The position numbers were made by a program, and so were the translations under genes. From the NCBI GenBank assembly GCA_964464635.1, contig CAYXGT010000004.1, positions 1-60,486 on the forward strand: a stretch of DNA of 60,486 bases, in the 5' to 3' direction. Source of the DNA: CAYLMG01 sp964464635 (GTDB lineage Bacteria; Planctomycetota; Phycisphaerae; Sedimentisphaerales; Anaerobacaceae). Below are positions 43,776 to 53,400 of the stretch, piece by piece. The notes beneath the pieces were generated by a model. That model saw only the letters and a program-made list of their open reading frames with translations. It did no database searches and was not told the DNA's origin. Every line of letters begins with the position of its first letter. The first letter of the stretch is position 1.

Positions 43776-44095
43776 AGGCTACCTCATTTTAAGAAATGAC
43801 ATATGGGAAACCGTTGTTTAGTTATAACACGCAATTTAAGAAAATTTAGGTTTTTGTTTTTCCGAAGTCTCATAGTAGATTCCCGTTCGTCAATAAATTC
43901 TGAGTTTCCACAACTTACTATATAATAAAGACTTCTATACGGCAAGAACTTTTCATAATTTTTTTTAGTCATTGTATAGACGGTTTTTTTATCAATACAG
44001 GGGGAACTGATTTTTTGCTTTCCGGCTGGTTTTTAGGGTATGGTTTGGCGGTTTTCAGGGCAGGCAGTCGCTACTACGACCCGGAAATGACATAT
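43776..44095. other. Gene-free gap left of the insertion sequence
   Basis: Nothing coding is supported. The DNA next to the insertion sequence (44095) does not resemble the upstream half of a DJ-1/PfpI gene, although the right flank is the tail of one. That missing half is evidence of a deletion at this site. Confidence 0.5.
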
Positions 44096-44145
44096 TAGGG
44101 ACAGTCATGCTCTGTATAAAACATCATAACAATAAGATTGCTTTC

Positions 44146-44160
44146 TGGCACACAAGTTGC
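44146..44160 (+). promoter_or_regulatory. Possible sigma-54 promoter before the transposase
   Basis: TGGCAC-N5-TTGC (tggcac 44146-44151, ttgc 44157-44160) matches the -24/-12 consensus exactly. It sits 13 nt before the ATG, so any transcript would be nearly leaderless. It may be chance. RpoN is encoded at 7954. Confidence 0.35.
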
Positions 44161-44173
44161 CGTATGATGGTCT

Positions 44174-45105
44174 ATGAAGACCAGCAAAAGTACACTTGAA
44201 GTGGCAAGGATAGCATTTGAAGCTGCAAAACAAGCTTTACCTCAATATTCACATCCTAAAAGCCCACACAAATTTACGCAGCCGCAACCTGTCTAATTAT
44301 TAAACAACTGCGTGCCCTCGATTTTCGCGGTATTCATGTCATGCTCACTGAGTGGTCTGAAATACGCAGGATACTCGGCTTACAGCGTGTACCGCATTTC
44401 ACAACTCTTTGTGCAGCCAGTAAACGGTTATTATGCAAACCATCAGCCGAAACATTATTACATTCAATTTTGCAACAATGCCGGGATATTAAACTTCTGA
44501 AAGCCCGCTCAAAAATAGCTGCAATTGACTCAACCGGTATGGAAACCAGCCATGCATCTCGTTATTACACACGCCGCTGCAAACGCCACGAAGGGCACTA
44601 TAAAAAGCGTTTTCCGAAGCTTTCCGCTATCTGTGACACATCGAATCATCTGATACTTGGAATGGTTATAGACCGAGGCCCGAAACTGGACCATGTCGAA
44701 GATGAATCGACTTTGTTAAATGCATTGTCGCAACAAAAATTCAACACACTTGTTGCCGATGCCGGTTACGAATCGGAACGATTTCACAAATTTTGCAGGA
44801 AGCGATTAAATATCGAAAGTATAATCCCAACAACACAACGGGGCAGGCCGCGTCAGGATGGAAAACCCAAAGCTGTCACTGGATATTACCGCAAGATAAT
44901 GCAAAACAATTTCCCCAAAAAAATCTACGGCCAACGCTGGCAGGTTGAAACAGCTTTCAGTATGTTAAAACGTAATCTTGGTTGTGCCGTTCGAGCACGA
45001 AATTATCATAATCAGAATCGCGAAATCCGTTTGCGTGTACTTACTCACAACCTGATGATCCTCAGGCGTAAAATTTTATGTTTTATACAGAGCATAAACG
45101 TCCCC
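44174..45105 (+). pseudogene. Transposase (DDE), frameshifted
   Basis: The natural start (ATG 44174) gives KTSKSTLEVARIAFEAAKQA, then HKFTQPQPV and a stop. A second frame continues at once (CLIIKQLRALDFRGIHVML) into the main body. The DDE residues are AIDSTGME (Asp), VADAGYESE (Asp) and RWQVETAFSMLK (Glu), and GRPRQDGKPK is the variable insert. The break near 44295 looks like a small deletion in QPQ(..)ATCLII. The main frame reads through the inverted repeat into a host gene tail. It could transpose only if rescued in trans or by frameshifting. Confidence 0.88.
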
Positions 45106-45133
45106 TATTTATCCCCTATTTATCCCCTATTTA
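45101..45133 (+). repeat. 11-bp tandem repeat, three copies
   Basis: The unit tcccctattta is repeated exactly three times at the right edge of the insertion sequence. It runs straight into the DJ-1 tail frame. It may be slippage at the insertion junction. Confidence 0.85.
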
Positions 45134-45321
45134 TCAACGCAGGTGTACTGGAGGGCAAAAAGGTCACAAGTTTTGCATCCGAAGCAGGCAACCTTCGAAA
45201 GGCAAAGGCAGTATATACCGGCTCGGATGTGAAGCGTGACGGATTGATAATAACCGGCAGCGGGCCTGCAGCAGCGACAAGATTCGGCCAGACAATTGTC
45301 AAGGCTCTTGAAAAGCAGTAA
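45134..45321 (+). pseudogene. DJ-1/PfpI gene tail, first copy
   Basis: The 5' part is missing. The readable tail NAGVLEGKKVTSFASEAGNL, YTGSDVKRDGLIITGSGPAA and TRFGQTIVKALEKQ matches the last 60 residues of DJ-1/PfpI proteins (GKK-T-x..., V-DG-ITS-GP-A). DJ-1/PfpI members are glyoxalase- or chaperone-like. The tail is open in frame with the transposase. A nearly identical end is at 46334-46408. Confidence 0.8.
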
Positions 45322-45462
45322 AATATAGAAAGTTTATTATGTTCCTTAGGAAATTATAAATAGTCAAGACCATCCATAGCGGGCTTAACAAGCTAAAAAC
45401 CGCTAATTGATTGAACTATAATAAAAGATTTAAGAATATTTGTAAAAAAACTGAAAATATTG

Positions 45463-45490
45463 TTGACATTTGTATATCATAGGCTATACT
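45463..45490 (+). promoter_or_regulatory. Sigma-70 type promoter of the hicAB module
   Basis: TTGACA (45463-45468), a 16-bp spacer and TATACT (45485-45490) give a strong -35/-10 pair. It lies 170 nt before hicA with no other gene between. Confidence 0.8.
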
Positions 45491-45655
45491 TTAAATAGAT
45501 GAATGAATATGTCTCATCGGGAAGCTAATGAAGACTATGAAGCCTCTCCATTGTATAATTCTTTCTGATGTTGAGCCAAGGAGGGCGATAACTCTGATGT
45601 AGCTTTCAGAGTTAATAGGAAGGCGGCTGAACATTTAAAAAAGGAGAATTGTACA

Positions 45656-45859
45656 ATGGAAAAATATATAGACTTTGAAGAGGTGTTAAAATTATTTGAG
45701 TTGCACGGATGGAAGTTGCAAAAAATAGAAGAGGAGTATCGCATTTTTAGAGATTACGAGGGTGATGATGAGTTACCATGGCCTATTCCAGTAAAGAAAG
45801 GAAAGGTAGACGTCTATTATGTCGAAAAATTTAAAGAATACCTCAATAACAAAAAGTAA
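45656..45859 (+). CDS. hicA: HicA-type mRNA interferase toxin
   Basis: 67 residues. The line LKLFELHGWKLQKIEEEYRI and IPVKKGKVDVYYVEKFKEYL follow the HicA layout (double-stranded RNA-binding-like fold). The usual catalytic histidine of HicA (H in G-S-H-x-x-(F/Y)) is not obvious: EEEYRIF takes its place. Thus the toxin may be divergent or inactive. It overlaps hicB by 41 bp. AAAAAGGAGAA precedes the ATG. Confidence 0.7.
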   Translation: MEKYIDFEEVLKLFELHGWKLQKIEEEYRIFRDYEGDDELPWPIPVKKGKVDVYYVEKFKEYLNNKK

Positions 45860-46253
45860 ATCAAGAATCTTGGACAAACCTTTCAGTAAATCGGTATTGT
45901 GTCGTGCTCGAAAATATGCCAAAAATTACATTTTAGTGCTTGAAGAACATGAGAGACTTGGTTTCACAGCTAGTTGCGTTGAAATCCCTACGGTTTTTGC
46001 AGATGGCAAATCGGCAAATAAATGCGTTGAAGCTATGCGAAAGGCTCTTACATATGCTATAGCGACAATGATTGAGTCCGGAGACACACCTCCATTTCCA
46101 TCTACAGACAAGAAACGTGTCGTACAAGTAAATGTTAGACTTACTTATGAGGAAAAATTGCTTCTATCTAGTAAATCCAAAAGTCGTGGATTTAAAGGAT
46201 TATCCGACTTCATTCGCACTTCTGTACTAGATCATATACATTGTACAGGTTAA
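45819..46253 (+). CDS. hicB: HicB-type antitoxin
   Basis: 144 residues. Residues about 35-95 show the HicB fold (YILVLEEHERLGFTASCVEI, KCVEAMRKALTYAIATMIES, DTPPFP). The C-terminal VVQVNVRLTYEEKLLLSSKS and FKGLSDFIRTSVLDH look like a ribbon-helix-helix DNA-binding part. This architecture neutralises HicA and represses its own promoter. It overlaps the upstream gene, as is usual for toxin-antitoxin pairs. The pair sits between two copies of a DJ-1 tail. Confidence 0.8.
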   Translation: MSKNLKNTSITKSKSRILDKPFSKSVLCRARKYAKNYILVLEEHERLGFTASCVEIPTVFADGKSANKCVEAMRKALTYAIATMIESGDTPPFPSTDKKRVVQVNVRLTYEEKLLLSSKSKSRGFKGLSDFIRTSVLDHIHCTG

Positions 46254-46333
46254 ATTAAACCCACAGTTAGGAAGTTTCTATAAATCATATTGGGAGAAGA
46301 TATCCCTTTCATAGTTCAAAGTGAGGGATGTAA

Positions 46334-46408
46334 ATAATAACCGGCAGCGGGCCTGCAGCAGCGACAAGATTCGGCCAGACAATTGTCAAGGCACTCGAAG
46401 AAAAATAG
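46334..46408 (+). pseudogene. DJ-1/PfpI gene tail, second copy
   Basis: 59 bp (46334-46392) are identical base for base to 45247-45305. Then the copies diverge (LEKQ versus LEEK). Only the last 24 codons of the gene exist here. With the other copy it brackets the hicAB module in a 1087-bp period. Confidence 0.85.
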
Positions 46409-46495
46409 GGTATAATTTATTTTGTCAGAATAAGAAAATATGTTAAAATGGGTGATATGGCTAAATCAGTGTAAATGTATCTTAGGAGAGTTAAG

Positions 46496-47992
46496 ATGTT
46501 CAAATTCAAAGACTTAAGGCATATTTTATTAGGAATTTCGCTGTTATTTTTATTTTCGGGTAGTGCTTGGTCAGAACAGGCCAAGCCGCTTGCCGGCAGA
46601 GAACTTCTCAGGATGATACGAGAGCTTCAGGGCCGAAGTGCGAAGCCGGCCTACGAGAACCGCATACAGGAAATGGAAGCGATTCAGAAGGTCGCTGAAA
46701 AAGCCGAAGAGCCGGAAGAAATTATCGAAGAAGAAGAGCCGGTCATTGCGGAAGAGGTTGAAACAAAAATCGAGGAGGCAACTGTACCCGAAGAAGAAAT
46801 TGTCACAGAAGAAGCAATTGAACCGACCATTGTGATGGAAGAGACAGCGACCATAGAACCTGCAGCAACAATTGCCGTCGAAGAAGTGCTCTCACTTATA
46901 CCGGCAGAGAGTTTTTTTGTGGTTCGTGCAAACAGCTTTTCATCCAGTCTCAGTCAGCTTGATGATTTTTTAGCAGGTGCGCTGCCGATGCCTTTTGGTC
47001 CGTCAATGCTCATACGAAACAATCTGTCCACACTTTTAGGCTCGGCTGATTTGAAGGGGGTCGATATGTCGGGCAGCTTTGCGGTTTTTGCATTACCGGC
47101 ACCGCAAACAACGGGAGAACCCCTTAGCTATGTGCTTATTCCGGTGACTGATTACGCGCTTTTTGTGAGCGGCAATGCAAATATAGGCGAGGCGGATCCG
47201 GAAGGCATTTCCGAAATAACGTCCGGGGATAAACCTTTGCTTTTAGTAAAACAGGCAGGTAACTTTGCGTTAATATGCAAGGGTCAATACAGGGACAAAT
47301 TCATTGAAACAGCCAAGGTAATCACAGATAAAAGCAAGACGTCAATAGCCGGCAATCTTGAGGCTGAGCAGATAAACAAGTCGGCGTCAGAGCCTCTGTG
47401 GGTATTCATAAATACACAGGCGATTCCTGAAGACTTTGACGACAAACTCTCGGAACAAATGGCAGCAGCGGCAATGATGAGCGGTGGTATGGTACCGGGC
47501 GGCGGAGAAACCGACATAGGAACGAAGCTGAAAGAGCTTCGGTTTATAATCATAGCTGCAAATCCGAGACCGAAAGTATTGAATATAACCTTAACCGCTT
47601 CGGCTATGGAAGGCAGTGAGACCGCGGGCCAATTCGCCATTGATTCGCCTGTGGTGTCAGAATTTACTAAGCTGACCGGAGCTAAAAAACCGGCAGATGC
47701 GGCTGATAAAATGGCTTTGATAGGGGCTCTTATAGCTGATGCCCGGCAGGCGGATCTCGTGGGGACATATAATTTAATGAAATTGTTGGAGATAGCTTCC
47801 GCGATGATGGGGACGGGCGAGCAGGCAACGATACCGCAGGCCCAAAGCAGTCTCGCCTTTGCAATCAAATTCGACAAAGACAAATTAACGGCTGATATTG
47901 CACTTCCAAAAGTGCATCTTATTGAGTTTATGATGACAGCGATGACGCAATTTGCGCCGCAGGCTCAGCAGCAAGAGGGACCGGGCTTTTAA
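46496..47992 (+). CDS. Secreted protein with acidic linker, unknown
   Basis: 498 residues from the ATG at 46496 (TTAGGAGAG upstream). A signal peptide (LLGISLLFLFSGSAWS) is followed by a Glu-rich low-complexity zone (about 50-120, EEPEEIIEEEEPVIAEEVE). A folded domain begins SLIPAESFFVVRANSFSSSL. Here blocks like GVDMSGSFAVFALPAP and LKELRFIIIAANPRPKVLNI, plus a late hydrophobic tail, suggest a periplasmic beta-sheet protein. No domain is recognised with confidence. Its stop overlaps nadE's stop by 3 bp, convergently. Confidence 0.75.
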   Translation: MFKFKDLRHILLGISLLFLFSGSAWSEQAKPLAGRELLRMIRELQGRSAKPAYENRIQEMEAIQKVAEKAEEPEEIIEEEEPVIAEEVETKIEEATVPEEEIVTEEAIEPTIVMEETATIEPAATIAVEEVLSLIPAESFFVVRANSFSSSLSQLDDFLAGALPMPFGPSMLIRNNLSTLLGSADLKGVDMSGSFAVFALPAPQTTGEPLSYVLIPVTDYALFVSGNANIGEADPEGISEITSGDKPLLLVKQAGNFALICKGQYRDKFIETAKVITDKSKTSIAGNLEAEQINKSASEPLWVFINTQAIPEDFDDKLSEQMAAAAMMSGGMVPGGGETDIGTKLKELRFIIIAANPRPKVLNITLTASAMEGSETAGQFAIDSPVVSEFTKLTGAKKPADAADKMALIGALIADARQADLVGTYNLMKLLEIASAMMGTGEQATIPQAQSSLAFAIKFDKDKLTADIALPKVHLIEFMMTAMTQFAPQAQQQEGPGF

Positions 47993-49632
47993 TCGATGTC
48001 ACTGCGGAGGCGGTAGCAGTTTGTGATTGGCAGGCGTCGGTCTTTGCCGAAAGCTTTTGGCGTGATTTTTATGCCGGGAGGGGATTGCCTTCTTTTATAC
48101 TCGTTGCGGTCAACCATATTAATTACGCGAAAAACCACATCTTCAGGCAGGCCGCCTTCAACAAGCTGTCGTGCGGATTTGTCCTGCTCGACATAGGCTT
48201 CGAGGATTTTATCGAGTAAATCATAGGGCGGCAGCGAGTCGGTATCCTTCTGGTTTTCCCTGAGCTCTGCGGTTGGCGGGCGGGTTATAACATCATCGGG
48301 AATAATTTTTTGATTATTTATCTTATTGATATGTTTGGCGAGCCTATAGACGAGGGTTTTGGGTACATCCTTGATTACTGCGAAGCCGCCTGCGGTATCG
48401 CCATACAGCGTGGCATAGCCGACGGCGGTTTCACTTTTATTGCTGCTGGTAAGCACGAGCGAGCCGAACTGATTACTCAGTGACATTAAGATTGTGCCGC
48501 GAATTCTGGCCTGCAGATTTTCGTATGCGATTGTTTTGTTGTTCCAGCCGGCTGCTATCTGCAAAGATTTATCAAACTTCTCGAGGACAGGGGCGATTGG
48601 AACGCTTAAGAATCGTATCCCGAGATTTCCAGCAATTTTGTGAGCAGAAGCGATTGTCTGAGGGCTGTTAAATCTCGAGGGCATTGTAATACCGGTGACA
48701 TTTTCCGGGCTGAGAGCTGCGGCGGCGATTGCAGCGACGACGGAAGAGTCTATTCCGCCGGAAAGTCCGAGTAAGACAGAATCAAATCCGTTCTTTCGAG
48801 TATAGTCTCTTGTTCCCAAGACAAGGGCGTGATAGATTTCATCGGTCTGGCCGGCCGGCTGGGGCGAAGGCGGCTGTGAGGGGATAACTTTGACTTTGTT
48901 ATTTTCGGTGACAATATCGGCGATAAGCAAATCCTCATCAAATGCCTTAGCCTTTGCGACGATTGAGCCTTCGGGGCCGGCGAAAATACTTCGGCCATCA
49001 AAAATAAGCTCATCCTGTCCGCCGACGAGATTGCAGTAAGAGACGGCACAATTAAAGGATTTTGCGCAGTCGCTGATAACCTTTTCTCTTTTAGAAGTCT
49101 TGCCGAGATAGAAAGGCGAAGCCGACAAATTTACCAACAAGTGAAATGGGCTGCTGCTTTTAAGAAATTTTTTTAGCCAATCGAGCTCCCAGATGTCACG
49201 GCAGATTGTTATGGCAACCGTAAGGTCCTTGATTTTAAGAATCAAAGGTTTCGAACCGGCTTTGAAATACCTCTGCTCATCGAAGACGCCGTAGTTGGGC
49301 AGATTTGCCTTACGATAGACATTTTTTATTGAGCCATTGTGCAGCACTGCGGCTGAATTAAACAGATTTGCGGCATCGTCCTGTGGGAAACCGACTATTG
49401 CAGGGCTGTTAGTGCAAGCGGCGGCGAGGATTTCAAGTGCTCGCCGGTTATTTTCGAGAAAATGTTTTTTGAGCAGTAAGTCTTCGGGAGGATATCCGCA
49501 GATCGCCAGTTCCGGGAAGACGACTAAATCGGCACCCAGCGCTACAGCCTTTGAATATATACGGCTCATCTTTTCCGCGTTGGCTTTCAGGTCGCCGACA
49601 GTTGCATTAAATTGTCCGAGCGCTACTTTCAA
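47989..49632 (-). CDS. nadE: Glutamine-dependent NAD+ synthetase
   Basis: 547 residues from a TTG with AGGAAA 9 nt upstream; an earlier in-frame ATG would add 43 residues that do not fit the family. The nitrilase half uses Glu (VVFPELAICGYPPEDLLL), Lys (NVYRKANLPNYGVFDEQRYF) and Cys (VAITICRDIWE). The synthetase half has LLGLSGGIDSSVVAAIAAA (ATP PP-loop), TSSNKSETAVGYATLYGDT and DRNEYKRRQSPPGIKI. It amidates nicotinic acid adenine dinucleotide to NAD+. Other nad genes are not in the window. Confidence 0.96.
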   Translation of the reverse strand: MKVALGQFNATVGDLKANAEKMSRIYSKAVALGADLVVFPELAICGYPPEDLLLKKHFLENNRRALEILAAACTNSPAIVGFPQDDAANLFNSAAVLHNGSIKNVYRKANLPNYGVFDEQRYFKAGSKPLILKIKDLTVAITICRDIWELDWLKKFLKSSSPFHLLVNLSASPFYLGKTSKREKVISDCAKSFNCAVSYCNLVGGQDELIFDGRSIFAGPEGSIVAKAKAFDEDLLIADIVTENNKVKVIPSQPPSPQPAGQTDEIYHALVLGTRDYTRKNGFDSVLLGLSGGIDSSVVAAIAAAALSPENVTGITMPSRFNSPQTIASAHKIAGNLGIRFLSVPIAPVLEKFDKSLQIAAGWNNKTIAYENLQARIRGTILMSLSNQFGSLVLTSSNKSETAVGYATLYGDTAGGFAVIKDVPKTLVYRLAKHINKINNQKIIPDDVITRPPTAELRENQKDTDSLPPYDLLDKILEAYVEQDKSARQLVEGGLPEDVVFRVINMVDRNEYKRRQSPPGIKITPKAFGKDRRLPITNCYRLRSDID

Positions 49633-49990
49633 AAAACGATTTCCTAAATACAAAGTTAAAAATGATTCATAAATCAGGCTAAATGATAACCTATTAAAAT
49701 ACTTTTTTGAAGCAAAAAAATGATTGCCCGAATGAGATAAGAGCGAATCGTGCAAAAACACATCTCACCCACCAGCAATTCAGGCCGGGATTTTATGTCT
49801 TTTTTGAACGTTTTAGATATTTGCTGCGTATGCGTTTCCTTCAAACTGCTTTTTTCAGCTAAAAATGTGTTTTGGCTTGTTCTTTACAGAAATGCGTAAA
49901 TCGCTGGAAAAATTCAGTTGACAAAAATGCGTATAATTTAGCATAAATAACAATAGGTAAAACACTAAACCCTGATTGGTTTGCTAAAAT

Positions 49991-50367
49991 GTGGAGTTTA
50001 TACAGCTCACCTATAAAGGATCGCTGCATTATGTGGTGAAGGGTATCAGCATCAGCTCTTCGCTATATAAGCAGCGACTGATGGAAAGTTCAGATTGTTT
50101 TTAACGACATCACCAGCCCCTAACTTGCAATGCCTTTACTTCTGTGCACCGGAAGAGTAATCGTTACGGGGAGAAAGAAAAGATAAGTCTTCTTTAAGAC
50201 ACCTCAAAGAAAAGCAGGTAACACCCTTCTTTTTTATTACAGCAAGAGATGCCATTGAGTTTTTTAATCGGGCTGAACAGAGGGCAAATGAATTAGTACG
50301 GCCCAAATCAAGAAAACCATACCGTTATCAACCAAAGTGTACCATAAAAAAAAACTTTGTCCTCTAA
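49991..50367 (+). pseudogene. Possible decayed coding remnants
   Basis: In a gap of 860 bp two open stretches exist that lack good starts. One (GTG 49991 to 50104) encodes LTYKGSLHYVVKGISISSSL. The other (50161-50367) is open for 68 codons without any start codon and encodes ITARDAIEFFNRAEQRANEL, then RPKSRKPYRYQPK. They could be pieces of one gene, such as a transposase, cut by frameshifts. No family is confirmed. The rest of 49633-50496 shows nothing else. Confidence 0.35.
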
Positions 50368-50496
50368 TGTGTTTAGTTTCAGGAATCTCTGATTATGTGA
50401 TAAGTCGGTAACAACCGGATGCGGCAAGCAGTGTTGACAGGTTATGATTAAATAGTGTGTGACTAACTGTATCTTCACCAGTTAGTCTCAAACGAC

Positions 50497-53400
50497 TTAA
50501 TAATCTTCACCAAACAAATATGGGTCCTCCATCCATTTATAGCCCATTACTGCAAGGTCTTTGAAGTCAATCTTGCCGTCCGGCTTCAAATCTGCCTTTG
50601 CCCTTGACAGGCCTGCCGTCACTATTGCCAAATCTCCGGGCGGAACCGCCTCGCCATAGACCCTGATAGATGCAACCGAACCTGTGAAACGTAAACCGTA
50701 CGTCATATTATATGTACCAAGTATATCAGCGTTGATAGCATCATCAGTTCCCTCATAAGCAGCACCTACGGTTACGGGTTGATCCATACGAACCAACAGG
50801 TCTTTATCTTCGAGGCTGTATACCAGACCATCGACTATAACCGCATTGGTCGTGCCGTCATAAGTTGCTGCGATAACATGCCACTGTCCCGCTGCAGGCA
50901 CACCAAGATCAAAGCCCATATCTCCAGGCGGATCCCAGTGAATAATACAACCCCACTCGGCGTTGGCACCATAACCAACACCTCCACATGTGCGTTCAGG
51001 ACCGCCACGCACTGCCCAATTAAACAGCCATTCTTCGTCGGATATAGTTGGGTTGTAAACCTCATAAATCACCGTATAGTCATTAGGCTCGTTCGTATCG
51101 CTCGTCAGTGTTGCAGGTGCATTCAGGTCCCAGACCAACGCATTATCAAGCGCACCGAAGGTCACACACTTCTTGCCAAGGATTTCATCGTAGTTCGGGT
51201 CGTTTGTATCGGGCGTGTTGACATCCCTAAAATACGTGTTGCCCGCGCCAGCAGTATTTCTCCAGATTGTTATGTTATCTCCGATACTCTTGCCTGTTAT
51301 ATCGTCTGCAACAAGCTTAATAATCGGCGCTGGTAATGTCGACGTCTGGCCCGGGAATTGGTACGTGAAAATCTCAAGGTCACTGTTGTTGACCGTGCAG
51401 TCATCATCAAAGTCTCCTATAACAGTGCCTGGTATACATACACCGGTAAACAGCTGAATGTCGTCAAAGAATAGAACTCCGGAGCCGCCTGATGCAGGAC
51501 TGTCCTTATCGCCGAAGCCGAGGTAAATCCTGACAATATTTTCAAGGTCAAGACCACCATTCTTGTCGGTAAAATCGCTCAGTTTTACGTACCAGTTATG
51601 CCACCAGGGTTCGGTAAGCAGGTTTGGGTCGGGATGCGCGATTGTAACCAAGGTTCCGTCAGTATCTTCGAGACCGACATACAGACCAGCGTGATTGGTA
51701 GTATTGTTCGGGTCGCCATAGAACGACAGAACCAGCACGTTATAGATGCTCCAGTCTCGCAACATATCCAGACTGTCCAGGCCTGAATCAGCCGCAGCAT
51801 CATCTACAGCGGCATAGGCCTCGGAAAGATACGGGGCAGGACTCGGAGTATAGATATATTCTGAGTCATATTCGCCATACAAATATATCTCCCACTCGAC
51901 GGTGCTGTCATTGTCATAGTAGAACTTCATCGACTGGGTACCGGATTGTGCTATATCCTCAGACTGATAATGGAGATAAGGTGGACTGCCATCATAAGTA
52001 TCCGTATTTAGCTGTACAAGCGAGCCGCTTGTAGCCACACCGTAAATGTCCCATGAATAGTTACCGTCAACCCAGACACTCTTGAGGGTGTCTTCAGGCG
52101 GCGGAGAATCCTTGCCTGTATTAGTGTAAGTTTCGAAGTCATCTATAACCGTGTAATCCTCAATCGTAAATCTCCAGACATTACCCGGCCATATCTGGTC
52201 GGGATGAGATTCATTAACCTCATCCACGACCCAGTATATAACCTGCAGCGAACCATACGAAGCATTTGGAGATGGAATAACATAGCAAGGAACATTCAGG
52301 ATGACCGGGTCACCAGCACGGTCGTTTACATCGTCGAAGCTGGTGCCGTAGTACAATTCGTGTCCAGCCGCATCTGCGGCATATTTTCCCGGCTCCCAAG
52401 ACAGAGTCGGATAACGAAATACACCTGTGACGTCATTAGGGGGGCTGGGGTCATAGGCTTTTAACGGCTGAGCCTTAAAGCTCCAGATACGCCCTTTCCA
52501 CGGGTCAGGAGTGCAAGCATCATTTACCTCATCAATCCGCCAGTAATAGGTCTCGCCGGAGACAAGACCGCTAACCGGATAACTGGTTGTTTCCTGGTCT
52601 TGACTGAGAAGTACGCCCATCGGATTACTCGTGTTGGCTTCTCTGACATCGTTGACATCGCTTCCGAAATAGACATCATGCTTATCAGCATATATACCTG
52701 CCTGCCATTCAAGAATCATCGAAGTCTTTGGAATTGTGTCTTCGTCGGCCGGTTCAGGCATAGAGGCCTTTTCCGGGTCTGCGGTCCTTCTTATCTCGGC
52801 CCGTGTCAGCACACTGCTGTAGATTTTGAAATCATCCACTATTCCATCAAAAAACGGGTCAGGGCAGGATGGCCAATACTGTGACCTGCCGAGCCAGTTG
52901 TTGCTGGTTCTGCCGATATCATCAATAGAGTTTGTACAACCGGATTTTGACGCAACAGCTTCACCGTCGAGGTACAAAATCATTTCGCTATCTGCGTCAC
53001 TGACGGTTACAGCTACATGGTGCCAGCCGTTGGCGGGCAATAGATTACCGGCTCCTGTACCGCATCCATCCCATATATTGTTACCGGCTACAATTGCCGT
53101 ATGTAGCCCGAGAGTACCATAAGGAGTAACATAAATATAACTTGATTGGGAGGAGCCGATATCAATAATTCTCTGCCACATATCTTCTCCGTCCCAGTAC
53201 ACCCATATTGCAATAGTACACTCCTCCAGCTCGTCTCTGACCATTACACCAAAGTTATCTATTGGGAAACTCACATAGCCGCTGGCGCCGTCTAACTGAA
53301 CCGCACCATTTCTGTAACCTTCAGTTGTAAATGCGGCTCCTCCATTAAGTGTTCCGCTCTTGGAAGTGCCGACGCCGGATGAATCATAAGCAGTAGAGGC

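Larger units (their letters stand above)
44096..45108 (+). mobile_element. Insertion sequence, IS4/IS5-type, damaged
   Basis: About 1.01 kb. Ends match as inverted repeats: the left end reads tagggacag then tcatgctctgtataaaacat (44096-44124). The right end, reversed, reads taggggacg then tttatgctctgtataaaacat (to 45108). The element encodes one transposase, broken by a frameshift. A clean target duplication is not visible. The right end runs into three 11-bp tandem copies and then a DJ-1-type gene tail. Confidence 0.85.

Noticed and set aside
43784..43972. 62-codon frame upstream of the HU gene
   Set aside because: Ends almost at the HU start; no ribosome site, no family likeness, A/T-rich.
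49921..49945. ttgacaaaaatgcgtataat promoter look-alike
   Set aside because: The two boxes are only 8 bp apart, which is too close for a sigma-70 promoter.
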